NCBI GenBank assembly: GCA_035048815.1
Contig: JAUCBN010000005.1
Span: 15,898,517-15,962,516, forward strand
Origin: Abelmoschus esculentus
Taxonomy: Eukaryota > Streptophyta > Magnoliopsida > Malvales > Malvaceae
Length of the DNA stretch: 64,000 nucleotides
Reading direction: 5' to 3'
Positions 1 through 11,064 of the stretch are shown here, piece after piece. Position 1 is the first letter of the stretch, and each line of letters begins with the position of its first letter. The notes beneath the pieces were generated by a model, which was not told the DNA's origin, made no database searches, and was given only the letters and a program-made list of their open reading frames with translations. The translations under genes and the position numbers were made by a program.

Positions 1-1107
1 TTTTGATTAACTCCTAGTATGGTGGCATTAGTAGTCATATTTTGTTAGTTTATGCATTTGAGGGCTTGGCCCATGGCTTGTATATATTTGTGCATGTGGC
101 ATGTTATTGACTTGGTTTGTAAGCCATAAGGCAACACATGTGTTGGTTAGCTTTTGACATGGTTGTGGATTGGTCATGGAACCTTAGCTAGGGTATTGTG
201 TATTAACATATGAATGATGTGTCCTATGGTCTAATATGTAGGTCAGAGGCTAAGGTAGGATTAACTAATGGTCATAGACATGGCAAGGTAAGATTGGATT
301 AGACAATGGCCTAAGGTTGCACCTAGAGTGACCCTTGACACATGCATATGGTAGGTGTGCATGCATTTAAGTAAAAAGGGAAGTTGGTTTGATTGTCATG
401 GAGTGAAAATGAAATAACATAAGTGTTGGATTGCTTAACGGCTAAAATTAATGATACTAGACTTAGTAAGTGGCCTAGGTAAGTTTCTAGGTTTGCCTAG
501 TGTATTGGATATGTCCCCTAATGGTCTAGGGGTGAAATGAGAGTCATTGTAAGCCTATAGAAATATGTCTAAGTGTTTAAAGACTTGAAATTTGCCCATT
601 TCGAGCAGGGGTATCGATGCCACTAGCTTGGGTATCGATACCACCCTTGGCAGAAAGTTTTGGTACCGATGCTTGTTTCGAGTCAACATAGGCAACCTGT
701 ATCGAAACCAGAATCGATACCCTTGTTCCGATAACTTCCTATAGGGGTATCGAGACCTATAGCTAATGAAGTTAAATTTGAAAATAAGAATTGACTTGAT
801 CGATAAGATATCCTTAAGGGTGATTAAATAAATTGAATTAAGATCTATAACGAGACTTGAATTAATGGTACATTAACGTTGAATAGTGAGATCGAATTGG
901 AACGATAGTTAATTCAAAATTAATGAGTATAATCGGAAGCGAAAAGTTTTAAATGGCCCCTTAAATTGATAGATATTGCATTTAATCGTCTTGAGCTGAC
1001 TTACAAATTATTGGAATGTTTTATAAATAAACTCAAGTTGGTCTAAATTACAAGTTCGAATGTTCGGTCGACACCTCCGTCTCCTAACCCGGGGCGAGGG
1101 TGTCACA
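1..1107 (+). mobile_element. 3' part of a Gypsy LTR, left end outside window
   Basis: No gene is visible here. The stretch ends in a typical LTR tail, an unmistakable CTCCTAACCCGGGG-type stretch followed by GAGGGTGTCACA at 1096-1107, and the next base begins sequence alignable to the Athila-like element copied at 6157. I read it as the 3' LTR end of a Ty3/Gypsy element inserted into the protease region of copy A. The 5 bases after the LTR (GTTTC, 1108-1112) would be the target duplication, whose partner lies left of the window. Several GGTATCGATACC-like words sit at about 607-755. The lineage is not certain. Confidence 0.6.
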
Positions 1108-1701
1108 GTTTCTGCCGTAATTCAACGTAAAATTCCACCTAAGTACAAGGATCAAGGTATGTTTGGTAGCCCATGTAAGATTGGTAAAGTTGGTATTAAA
1201 CAAGCTTTGTGCGATTTAGGCGCTTCAATTAATGTGATGCCTCTTTCAATTTATAATTTATTATGTGTTGAGCCTTTGAAGGAAACAGGTGTGACGATCC
1301 AGCTTGCCGACATATCTTTAGTGTATCTTGAAGGAGTTCTTGAAAACGTACTCGTAAAGGTAAAAGATTTATTTTTCTCTGCAGATTTCTATATCATTGA
1401 CATGGAAGATGATCGCACCAATGTCTCTTCTGAAATTTTACTCTGTAGACCCTTTTTGAGCATATCAAATGCCAAAATTGATGTAAGAAGTGAAATTCTT
1501 ACCGTGGAGTTTGACGGCGAAATGGTAAAGTTTGACGTGTATAAGGCTATGAAATATCCTAACTCTATGCCTAATGTTAGTTGTGTTAATATATTTGATC
1601 CTTCTATGGATGAATACGTTAAACATATTCTTTCTGATGAGTTATGCTGGAATCTGTATGCTGAAACTATTAAAGAAGGAAAAAATGGATATCTCTTCTG
1701 A
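1108..1701 (+). pseudogene. Athila-type aspartic protease fragment (copy A)
   Basis: The reading frame gives the retropepsin-like domain of plant Athila/Tat Gypsy elements, which cleaves the Gag-Pol polyprotein. The active-site loop is CDLGASINVMPLS, with the Asp-Leu-Gly form usual for this lineage. The later motif is ILLCRPFLS, where copy B has ILLGRPVLS, so the conserved flap-distal glycine is changed to Cys. The N-terminal linker and gag are missing because another LTR ends at 1107. The frame ends at 1701 and is followed by a second frame (about 1574-2107) that corresponds to the protease-RT linker. Confidence 0.75.
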
Positions 1702-2542
1702 TGTGGACTCACGATCATTTTGCAAAGAGATAGGTAAAAATTTGAAGTTGATGTCTTCTCAAACTAACTTTTTTCCATTTATCTTGCAGGAACCAAAGTT
1801 GGAAATAAAATTGTCACTAGATAAGTTGCAGATTAGAGAGGATATTTTGTCAAAAATGAAGGAACTCCATGACCGAAAAATTTCTCATAGAGAAATTCTA
1901 AGTTGGACAAAGAACATGAGCTGGAAAAAAAATTCTTGCAGAACCTGTAGTCTGAATCAGGTCGTCAAGCTAATGACGTTAAACAAAACGCTGAATGGGA
2001 GGCAACCCATTTTCTTTCTTTGTTTTATTTTTTTTCATTTATTTCTTTTTTATTTTTCATCTAATTTATTTTCAAATAAATTTGCACAGAATTTTCCCCA
2101 GATTTGAATGACTTGATCATGCATGAAATTTGAAAAATTGCAAACGGCCTCCAAAGTTGTCGACAACCAAACTTACTTTAGACACAGGGAGTATCTCTAT
2201 TCCTTCTCTTGTACTTCAATTTTCATATTGAGATAATATGCTTAAAGTGAGAGGGAGTGGTTATATTTCTCCTTACTTGTTCATGTTAGTTTGAAGGTAT
2301 ATTTTAAGTTCTTATGATTGTTGTTTATCTTGGTTGACTTGTTAGTTTTATCATAATCTCTTGTTTACAAGCTTGAATTAATTTTGTTATGCATAGACAA
2401 TTAACTTGAGATGATTACATGTTTTGGTAAAAGTTTTTAACCTTATGGTATAATTGTTAGAGTTGCTTAAATATGAGTTTGTGCTTGTTTTGCTAATGAT
2501 TGATGTTATCTTTAGGTGCATGATTATTTTAGACGATTGTGA
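1702..2542 (+). other. Non-coding 3' region of copy A
   Basis: No gene. It contains a decayed linker that normally leads into reverse transcriptase (reads LQEPKLEIKLSLDKLQ). Directly after it come the Athila 3' landmark GTCAAGCTAATGACGTTAAA (about 1963-1982) and GGGAGGCAACCCATTTTCTT (about 1996). The jump from linker to landmark is the deletion of RT, RNase H and integrase. The remainder is T-rich sequence without recognisable signals. Confidence 0.6.
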
Positions 2543-2758
2543 GTGGTAGATCGTTTGAATATGACCGGATTGGAGAATCGAGGCGAGGTGCTTAGGTTGT
2601 CATCTCGTTTCCAGTTCAAAGATTCGGTGACGAGTCGAGACTACAGAATTAGAGTTAATGAGAGTAGCGCTAAAAAAAGAGAAGAAAAAAAGTGTCTTTT
2701 GAAAAAAAGAGAAAATAATAAAGCGCTCGAAAAAAAGAATAAAAAAAGATCAAAATAA
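2543..2758 (+). other. Lys/Glu/Arg-rich short frame, copy A
   Basis: A 71-codon frame that starts MVDRLNMTGLENRGEV and ends in a Lys/Glu-rich stretch from an A/G-rich tract. The same frame exists in copy B at 7586-7807 with small indels. Purine-rich tracts of this kind are common in the 3' non-coding part of Athila elements, so a real protein is doubtful. Conservation between the copies is fully explained by their common origin. Confidence 0.3.
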
Positions 2759-3083
2759 TATCTTTCAAAAAAAAGAGAAAAAAAAGACAGTGATATAATA
2801 GGGGAGAAAAATAAAACTCACACTCCGCCAATCGTTTATCATGAAGGATCTAAATTTAATTTGATTTCGTCTCACAAGAAAATAGCAAAAGCTCTGCATA
2901 TCAACCTTTTATTCATTTAGTTAATTATTGTTTATTGAAATATCATTTCACCTTTATTTGATTGTCCTGTCTAACTTCTTCAATTCATGCATATACATGG
3001 GATTTGACATAAACTTTTTGAGTGAATTTTAATAAGTGACGAAAATGAGAATTTGAGTATGCTTGAGGATAAGCATTGAATAA

Positions 3084-3099
3084 GTGAGGGGAAATTTAA
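3084..3099 (+). other. Polypurine tract before LTR A
   Basis: AGTGAGGGGAAATTTAA-like purine run ending one base before the TG of the LTR at 3100. It is the expected primer site for plus-strand DNA synthesis. The copy B counterpart is 8131-8146. Confidence 0.7.
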
Positions 3100-3493
3100 T
3101 GAGTGTTCGAATTTATATATATTTTATTAATAATTATTTCCCGTTTTCGATTTGATATTACTAATTTGGTTCTATTTTGATCATTTTTAGTGTTGGAACT
3201 TATTTTTCAGAACCAACAGAAAAGAGTGAATTCTGCATTTGTTGTGACTGGAGTCATGGGCACGACATGGGGTACGATGTTTTCCAACCTGGCAGATTTA
3301 ATCGTCCAGTCAGCAACAGCTTCTACAAGGCAGTCCAGTCAGCATATTCTAGGATGATGAATGAAATTATCTTGGGAAATTATCTTAGGATTATCTTAGA
3401 AATTTATGTTTGAAATTTGAATTATTTATATTTTAGATTATCTTTAGGATTTATCTTTAATTTATTTCTTTTATTTTTAGGGTTTTAGAATAG

Positions 3494-3500
3494 TATAAAT
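3494..3500 (+). promoter_or_regulatory. TATA box of LTR A
   Basis: TATAAAT in the context AGTATAAATACCCCATG, about 395 bases into the LTR, at the place expected for the U3/R boundary. The same signal occurs in LTR B at 8530-8536. Confidence 0.6.
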
Positions 3501-3621
3501 ACCCCATGTAGGTAAAGCTTGAGATGTACTACTTCATTTTCACTTTTCCCTTGGGTTATAAAAGTTCTCTAGTTCTTTTTATTTTCATTGAGTTTTTTTA
3601 TTTTTTTTCTTTTAGAAAAAT

Positions 3622-3649
3622 GCTAAGTATGATTTCAATCATGCTTAGC
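3622..3649 (+). other. Hairpin downstream of LTR A TATA box
   Basis: GCTAAGTATGATT and AATCATGCTTAGC form a 13-base stem with one G-T type mismatch and a two-base loop. It lies about 125 bases after the TATA box, so it would be in the transcript leader. It is preserved unchanged in LTR B (8657-8684). Confidence 0.6.
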
Positions 3650-4431
3650 TAAACTTTCATTTAGCCGAAAACTAGTGACGATTCAATCCATATTGTAAGA
3701 ATCGTGAAGCACTTAATTTCTTCGGATAACATTCTTGATTTTCTAAAATCAAGGATTGAAAATCGGCTTTTCCTTTAATGATCTCGACGCTTTCATTTCA
3801 AAAAGTGCACGTTGACTTGAAGATTGTTTAGATCTATCGTTGTGAAGAAGAATCGGCTAGTAGCAAATTTGACTTCCTGTGAACAAACTTAGTGGTGGTC
3901 CACTAAGGGAAATCAAGATCGGGTTTGATTCTCTATGAGACGCTATAACTCGAGTCAGGCTTTTCCAGTACTTAAAGTTGTATTGACGCTAACGGTGATA
4001 GGCGTGTTTAGTCCAGCAAAGACCAAATTCTGGAGATAGACTTGGGAATATTGGTTTACCGAAGAGAGAAGCAAGTTACAAGGGTTGAGCCTTGTAGACT
4101 GCAACTGACATGGATCTTGAAGTAAAATCTATTTCAATGATCAATTTGGAATTGAGGCGAGGCGAAGCGAAGCTTGAGGCTATATTCTTTAAATTTATTA
4201 CTTTCGAATATTTATTTTTATTTAATTTTAGTTATTATTAGATTAAGATTATTTTTAGTTTTTTAATATTAAACCCTTATTTTCTAATTTATTATTTTTT
4301 ATCAGGATCAATTCAATTCAATGTTGGAAATTTCTTAGTCCCTGTGGATCGACCCTACTTTCTCTATACTATTCTTTTATTTAATTTGAGAAATAGGAAT
4401 TATTTATTTGATAATTCGACGCTTGTCAAAT

Positions 4432-4449
4432 TGGCGCCATTGTCGGGGA
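4432..4449 (+). other. Primer binding site of copy B
   Basis: TGGCGCCATTGTCGGGGA, three bases after the LTR end. It matches the TGGCGCCGTTGCCGGGGA site of plant Athila/Tat elements at all but two positions; that site is usually assigned to tRNA-Asp. It fixes the plus orientation and the LTR boundary. Confidence 0.85.
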
Positions 4450-4486
4450 CTTCGATAAAATTACTAATATTGTTTCATTTTGATCT

Positions 4487-6010
4487 ATGACCAGGTCACT
4501 TCCGGGAAAACTAGTATATTACGAACCCAAGATAGAAGCACTTGCCCGGAGATTGCGTGGAGAGACCCTTAGGCGTAGAAGGTTGAATCGGGACCTTCAA
4601 CCAAAACCAACTCTCGATTTTGAGGAAATTTCTTACACCGAGGAGTTATTTACTCCTGACGACGAAAGATCAGAACAAATGGTTGAATAAACAATTAGAG
4701 AGTTAGCTGCAGCACCTGTTGAACAACAACCACTTTGTATTACATTCCCAAATGGCGAAACACCGTTTGAACTTAAAACTGGTTTGATACATTTACTTCT
4801 GACTTTTCACGACTTGTAGAATGAAATCCACATAATCATTTAAAACAGTTTCATATGGTTTGTGTGAGTATGAAATCGCAGGGATTATCCGAAGATCAAA
4901 TAAAACTTTGCACATTTCCTTTTTCTTTAGCTGATTTGGCAAAAGATTGGTTGTTTTATTTACCTTCTGGTTCAATAAATACCTAGGCTGACATGGCATG
5001 AATATTTCTTGACAGGTTCTTTCTTGCAGCGAAAGCAAGTGAACTAAGGAGAAGCATTTTGGGGATCCGACAGAAAGATGGAGAATCTTTATATGACTAT
5101 TGGGAACGATTTAAAAGATTTTGCGCTAGTTGTCCGCAACATGGCTTAACCGAACAAACTCTTTTCCAATACTTTTACGAAGGATTGCTTTCAATGGAAA
5201 TGAAAATGATCGACGCAGCTAGTGGTGGAGCCTTTGTAAATATGACTCCCACTGCAGCCAGAAATCTTATCTCAACCATGGCCACTAATGCACAATAGTT
5301 TCGCCCAAGTGAACCTACTCGACGGGTTCACGAGATAAGTATAACTTCTTTAGAGGATAAAATTGATAAGTTAACTAATATGGTTCAATCTCTTGTTGTA
5401 GGAAAGATAGGTCCAGCTAGACTTTGCGGAATATACACGATGCCGGATCATCCTACGGACTGTTGCCCAATGATTCAAGAAGATAATAAAGCTCAAGTAA
5501 ATGTCGTTGGAAATTTTTCAGGGCCTCCTTAAAGGCAATATGATCTCAATGCAAACACTTATAATCCGGTTTGGAGGGATCATCCAAACCACAACTATGG
5601 ATCGAATCAAACTTGTCAACCTAGACCACCTGCACCGTAACAATATCAACCTCAAAAATCATGGTTGGAGTCAATTGTCGAACGTTTGGTGCTAGCTCAA
5701 GAGAAATTCCAACAAAAGACTGAGGCACACTTTCAAGAAACTGACAAACAAATGAGTCAACTTACATTAGCTGTGAGTCGTTTGGAATCAAAGGTAAAGT
5801 TACCGTCGCAAACTGAGCCAAACCCAGGACAGAATGTTAGTGCCATCACCCTTCGAAGTGGTACCATTGTCGAACCTAAAGAAGATGCCATACAACCCCA
5901 CAAAAAGAAGAAAGCTAAACCATAAGCTATCCCTACATCATCTCCTTATGACGTTCCACCTCCCTTTCTATCGAGATTAATTAAGCGTGATAAGCAAGTC
6001 GAGGAACAAA
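4487..6010 (+). pseudogene. Athila-type gag (copy B), broken
   Basis: Gag polyprotein of an Athila-like Gypsy element, forming the virus-like particle. The first frame (4487-4690, MTRSLPGKLVYYEPKIEALA) starts shortly after the primer site. The capsid core is at about 4900-5300 and reads GIRQKDGESLYDYWERFKRF then LFQYFYEGLLSMEMKMIDAA, the conserved retrotransposon gag signature. A Cys/His remnant (CGIYTMPDHPTDCCP, about 5430) and a glutamine-rich tail ending with a SAITLRSG motif (about 5840) follow. Several in-frame stops (about 4690, 4820, 5298, 5530, 5638, 5925) and at least one frameshift near 5040 make it non-functional. Confidence 0.8.
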
Positions 6011-6020
6011 AATACTTGAC

Positions 6021-6749
6021 ATGTTTCAGAAAGTGGAGATAAACATACCTCTTCTCGATGTGATCCGAAAAATTCAAAGGTATGCTAGATTTTTGAAGGA
6101 TCTTTGCACAAATAAAAGGAAGCTTATCGAGAATGAAAAGGTAAACTTAGGTGAAAATGTTTCTGCTGTAATTCAACGTAAAATTCCACCTAAGTACAAG
6201 GATCAAGGTATGTTTGCTAGCCCATGTAAGATTGGTAAAGCTGGAATTAAACGAGCTATGTGCGATTTAGGCGCTTCAATTAATGTCATGCCTCTTTCAA
6301 TTTATAATTTATTAAGTGTTGAGCCATTGAAGGAAACAGGTGTGGTGATCCATCTTGTCGACAGATCTTTAATGTATCCTGAAGGAGTTCTTGAAAACGT
6401 ACTCGTAAAGGTAAAAGATATATTTTTCTCTGCAGATTTCTATATCATTCACATGGAAGATGATCGCACCAATGTCTCTTCTAAAATTTTACTTGGTAGA
6501 CCCGTTTTGAGCACATCACATGCCAAAATTGATGTAAGAAGTGGAATTCTTACCATGGAGTTTGACGGCGAAGTGGTAAAGTTTGACGTGTATAAGGCTA
6601 TGAAATATCCTAACTCTATGCCTAATGTTAGTTGTGTTGATATATTTGATCCTTCTATGGATGAGTATGTTAAACATAATCTTTCTGATGACTTATGCAG
6701 GAATCTGTATGTTGAAACTATTAAAGAAGTAAAAATGGATCTCTTCTGA
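6021..6749 (+). pseudogene. Gag-protease linker and aspartic protease (copy B)
   Basis: A 242-codon open frame. The first 50 residues (MFQKVEINIPLLDVIRKIQ, then RYARFLKDLCTNKRKL) are the conserved Athila linker before the protease. The protease has CDLGASINVMPLS near residue 90 and ILLGRPVLS near residue 155, both intact, followed by the usual KFDVYKAMKYP segment. The domain itself may still be sound, but gag upstream is broken and the pol enzymes are absent. It is called a pseudogene for that reason. Confidence 0.75.
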
Positions 6750-7585
6750 TGTGGACTCACGATCATTTTGCAAAGAGCTAGGTAAAAATTTGAAGTTAAT
6801 GTCTTCTCAAACTAACTTTTTTCCATTTATCTTGCAGGAACCAAAGTTGGAAACAAAATTGCCACCAGATAAGTTGCAGATTAGAGAGGATATTTTGTCG
6901 AAAATGAAGGAACTCCATGACCGAAAAATTTCTCATAGAGAAATTCTAAGTTGGACAAAGAACATGAATTGGGAAAAAAATATTTCAGAACCTGTAGTCT
7001 GAATCAGGTCGTCAAGCTAATGACGTTAAACAAAGCGCTGAATGGGAGGCAACCCATTTTCTTTCTTTGTTTTTTTTTCATTTATTTCTTTTTTATTTTT
7101 TCATCTAATTTATTTTCAAATAAATTTGCATAGAATTTTCCCCAGATTTGAATGACTTGATCGTACATGAAATTTGGAAAATTGCAAATGGCCTCCAAAG
7201 TTGTCGACAACCAAACTTACTTTAGACACAGGGAGTATCTCTATTCCATCTCTTATACTTTAATTTTCATATTGAGATAATATGCTTAAAGTGAAAGGGA
7301 GTGATTATATTTCTCCATACTTGTTCATGTTAGTTTGAAGGTATATTTTAAGTTCTTATGATTGTTGTTTATCTGGGTTGACTTGTTAGTTTTATCATAA
7401 TCCCTTGTTTACAAGCTTGAATTATTTTTGTTATGCATGGACAATTAAATTGAGATGATTAGATGTTTTGGTGAAAGTTTTTAACCTTATGATATAATTG
7501 TTAGTATTGCTTAAATATGAGTTTGTGCTTGTTTTGCTAATGATTGATGTTATCTTCAGGTGCATGATTTTTTAGACGATTGTGA
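6750..7585 (+). other. Non-coding 3' region of copy B
   Basis: No gene. It matches 1702-2542, with the same abrupt fusion of the RT-proximal linker to the Athila 3' landmark near 7010-7050. The rest is T-rich. Confidence 0.6.
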
Positions 7586-7807
7586 GTGGTAGATCGTTTG
7601 AACATGACCGGATTGGAGAATCGTGGCGAGGTGCTTGGTTTGTCATCTCGTTTCCAGTTCAAAGATTTGGTGACGAGTCAAGACTACATAGTTAGAGTTA
7701 ATGAGACTAGCGCTAAAAAAAGAGAAGAAAAAGGAAAAATGTCTTTTGAAAAAAAAAGAAAAAATAATAAAACGCTCGAAAAAAAGAATAAGAAAAGAGA
7801 AAAGTAA
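7586..7807 (+). other. Lys/Glu/Arg-rich short frame, copy B
   Basis: A 73-codon frame equivalent to 2543-2758, with small in-frame and out-of-frame length changes in the A-rich part. It is probably not a gene. Confidence 0.3.
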
Positions 7808-8130
7808 TCTCTTTCAAAAAAAGAGAGAAAAAAAAGGGTGATATAATATGGGAGGAAAATAAAACTCACACTCCGTCAATCGTTTATCATGAAGGATCTA
7901 AATTGATTTGATTTCGTCTCACAAGCAAATAGCAAAAGCTCTGCATATCTACCTTTTACTCATTTGGTTAATTATTGTTTATTGAAATATCATGTCACTT
8001 TTATTTGATTGTCTTGTCTAACTTCTTCAATTTATGCATGTACATGGGATTTGACATAAACTTTTTGAGTGAATTTTGATAAGTGACGAAAATGAGAATT
8101 TGAGTATGCTTGAGGACAAGCATTGAATAA

Positions 8131-8146
8131 GTGAGGGAGAATTTGA
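8131..8146 (+). other. Polypurine tract before LTR B
   Basis: GTGAGGGAGAATTTGA directly before the TG of LTR B. Confidence 0.65.
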
Positions 8147-9457
8147 TGAGTGTTTGAATTTATATATATTTTATTAATAATTATTTTCCGTTATCGATTT
8201 AATATTACTAATTTGGTACTATTTTGATCATTTTCAATGTAGAAACTTATTTTTCAGAACAAACAGAAAAGAGTGAATTCTGCATTTTTTGTGACTGGAG
8301 TCATGGGCACGACGTTTTCCAACCTGAAAGATTTAATCGTCCAATCAGAAACAACTTCTAGAAGGCAGTCCAATCAGCATCTTCTAGAAAGGATGAATGA
8401 AATTATCTTAGGAAATTATCGTACGAATATCTTAGAAATTTAAGTTTCAAATTTTAATTATTTATATTTTAGATTATCTTTAGGATTTATCTTTTATTTA
8501 TTTCTTTTATTTTTAGGGTTTTAGAATAGTATAAATACCCTATGTAGGTAAAGCTTGAGATGTACTACTTCATTTTCACTTTTCCCTTGGGTTATAAAAG
8601 TTCTATAGTTCTTTATATTCTTTTGAGTTTTTTTATTTCTTTTCTTTTAGAAAAATGCTAAGTATGATTTCAATCATGCTTAGCTAAACTTTCATTTAGC
8701 CGAAAGCTAGTGACGACTCAATCCATATTGTGAGAATCGTGAAGCACTTAATTTCTTCGGATAACATTCTTGATTTTCTAAAATCAAGGATTGACAATCG
8801 GCTTTTCCTTTAATGATCTCAACGCCTTCATTTCAAAAAGTGCACGTTGACTTGAAGATTGTTTAGATCTATCGTTGGGAAGAAGAATCGGCTAGTAGCA
8901 AATTTGACTTCCTGTGAACAAACTTAGTGGCGGTCCACTAAGGGAAATCAAGATCGGGTTTGATTCTCTGTGAGACACTATAACTCGAATCAGGCTTTTC
9001 CTGTACTTAAAGTTGTATTGGCGCTAACGGCGATAGGCGTGGTTAATCAAGCAAAGACCAAATTCCGGAGATAGACTTGGGATATTGGTTTACCGAAGAG
9101 AGAAGCAAGTTACAAGGGTTGGGCCTTGTAGACTGTAACTGACATGGATCTAGAAGTAAAATCTATTTCAATGATCAATTTGGAATTGAGGCAAAGCGAA
9201 GCTTGAGGCTATATTCTTTAAATTTGTTACTTTTGAATATTTATTTTCATTTAATTTCAGTTATTATTAGATTAAGATTATTTTTAGTTTTATAATATCA
9301 AACTCTCATTTTCTAATTTATTATTTTTTTATAGGATCAATTCAATTCAACGTTGGAAATTTCTTAGTCCCTGTGGATCGACCCTACTTTCTCTATACTA
9401 TTCTTTTATTTAATTTGAGAAATAGGAATTATTTATTTGACAATTTGACGCTTGTCA
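8147..9457 (+). repeat. LTR B of Athila-like array (3' LTR)
   Basis: A 1311-bp LTR that begins TGAGTGTTTGAATTT and ends GACGCTTGTCA. The sequence after it (ATCAC..., 9458 on) is Copia coding sequence on the other strand, so the array ends here. ATCAC is the expected 5-bp target duplication; its partner lies outside the window. The TATA box is at 8530-8536 and the hairpin at 8657-8684. Confidence 0.87.
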
Positions 9458-10996
9458 ATCACTGAGATTTTTATTCAAAGAGAAATTGACATTCATTGTT
9501 TTACAAACTTGAACAAGAGGCACATGAGCCGGGTGACCAAGCCTCTTGTGCCAAAGATCATATGTATTACAAGAACTACAAGCTATATTTGCTTCAACTG
9601 TTTGAAAAACACCATCAGTGGTAACATGGAACTGGTACAAGCCTTGTTCCTCCTTCCCTCGAAGTAGTATGCTCCCCGATCGTTCATCTTTGACTAAGCA
9701 TTCTTTGGCATGAAACTCAAAGTAGATTGAGTTGTCTCTAGCACACTTAGAAACAGACAAAAGGTTTTTAGTAATCGAAGGCACATGAAAATGATCATTT
9801 AAAACTAAGGCACAAGAAGAAGTTTGAAGAACTGTAGAACCAAACTTAGAAATAGGCAAACCATTACCATTTCCTACCACTAACTTACTTGGCCCAGTGT
9901 AATCCGACCCTGTAGTTACTTTGGAGGCATCTGGTGTCACATGGTGGGTCTCACCAGAGTCAACCACCCAACTTTCCGCTCTAGTAGAAATATCTGGACC
10001 ATTGGCACAGCAGGTAAAGCACCCCTGATCATCCTCAACTGAAGCTACATTTGCATTCACATTTCCTGGCACACCATTAGTAGCTAACACACCTTGAAAA
10101 GTTTTGTTAAAACATTGCCAACACCTATCCACAAAATGCCCAATCTTGCCACAAAGTTGGCATTGCAATCGTATTCTTCCTCTACCACCTCCTCTATAGG
10201 TGATATTTCCCGATCTACCACCAGTATGCTGATGATTACAATCTTTATTCCCTGAATGCCCTGCATTAGCTCTCATATGAGCAACATTAGCCATAACAGG
10301 CAAACCACTCTGAGCGTGAAACCCTTTGAGTTGAGCTTCAGCATCGGCGAGAGTCGTTTTGACTCTTTCTAAGGAGAAAGGTCTGGAGGTGATGATAGCC
10401 ACAAAGGATTGATATTCAAGAGGCAACTCATTTAAGAGAGTTGCGATATATTCCATCTCAGAAATGGAACTTTCACAGGTTGCCAAGGCATCACAAGTCT
10501 CCTTGACTTGAGTTTGATAAGCTCTCATACTTCCATCACCTTTGCGTAAGGTCCAAAGCTTGCAATGCAAACTCATTGCACTCGTAGTTGATTTATTCGC
10601 AAAAAAACTGAAGAACCGTGCTCCAAACCACTGCAACTATTTCAGTCCCAACAAACTGAGGCAAGAGACTAGGATTTATAGTCGACAATAACCAAGAAGC
10701 TAAAGCACTACCCTGGGCAACAAAAATCTCGTAATCCTTATTTGCGACTTGATCACCAGCATCACTCAACACCATTTCTGAGGGCGTTGCAACATACCTG
10801 TCAGCAACTTTTCCAACCTGTGACTACAAACTGTCACCAGGATTTGTTGCTTCCAAAGGAGGAAATTCATCTCATCGAGGACAACGTTGATCCTCTTGTT
10901 TGTAAAGACTTTCGCAGCTCTTGAATTTTCACTACTCACAGTCAACATTGTAGGAGACCAGAAAACGATCACCAGAAGAAAACAAACTTGCAGCAA
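9458..10996 (-). pseudogene. Copia gag-protease-pre-integrase fragment
   Basis: Three overlapping frames make up one polyprotein. 10996-10766 holds the gag start (NVVLDEMNFLLWKQQILVTV), 10775-10593 continues it (SALASWLLSTINPSLLPQF), and 10636-9455 is the long third part. The last contains the UBN2-like gag core (KVKETCDALA-type), a zinc knuckle CQLCGKIGHFVDRC (CX2CX4HX4C, about 10150), the protease loop VVDSGETHHVTPDA (normally DSGAT) and the pre-integrase motif LWHKRLGHP (about 9520). Two frameshifts in gag and the truncation at 9458 make it dead. Confidence 0.85.
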
Positions 10997-11036
10997 GAAG
11001 ACTCAATCGGCAATAGAATCATGCTCCAAGATCGTC

Positions 11037-11049
11037 GGCTCTGATACCA
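11037..11049 (-). other. Copia primer binding site
   Basis: The minus strand reads TGGTATCAGAGCC, the standard plant Copia site complementary to initiator tRNA-Met. It lies 15 bases from the proposed LTR end. Confidence 0.85.
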
Positions 11050-11064
11050 TATAAAGAAAGAGAG

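Larger units (their letters stand above)
1108..3099 (+). mobile_element. Copy A: truncated internal region of Athila-like element
   Basis: This segment matches 6157-8146 (copy B) almost base for base over its whole length. It covers the protease, the module that reads GTCAAGCTAATGACGTTAAA near 1960, a long non-coding region and the purine-rich tract before the LTR. Its left part was displaced by the LTR insertion ending at 1107. It shares the LTR at 3100-4428 with copy B, so the two copies form a tandem array. Like copy B it passes from protease straight to the 3' region, with no reverse transcriptase, RNase H or integrase. Confidence 0.8.
3100..4428 (+). repeat. LTR A of Athila-like array (shared LTR)
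   Basis: A 1329-bp LTR that begins TGAGTGTTCGAATTT and ends GACGCTTGTCA. It is bounded on the left by a polypurine tract and on the right by a primer binding site. It therefore acts as the 3' LTR of copy A and the 5' LTR of copy B. It aligns along its length with LTR B (8147-9457). Over the first 200 bases I count roughly 13 substitutions plus one 10-base gap by eye, so this is not a recent insertion. It holds a TATA box, a short hairpin and the tail CCCTGTGGATCGACCCTACT typical of Athila/Tat LTRs. Confidence 0.88.
4429..8146 (+). mobile_element. Copy B internal region, non-autonomous Athila-like element
   Basis: Order: primer binding site, gag, protease, 3' non-coding region, polypurine tract. 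With its two LTRs the complete element spans 3100-9457 (6358 bp). Autonomous Athila elements have RT, RNase H and integrase after the protease. Here the text goes from the linker LQEPKLETKLPPDKLQ (about 6835) to the 3' landmark GTCAAGCTAATGACGTTAAA (about 7010). Copy A has the same join, so the deletion predates the tandem duplication. Movement would have needed enzymes supplied in trans. Confidence 0.82.
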
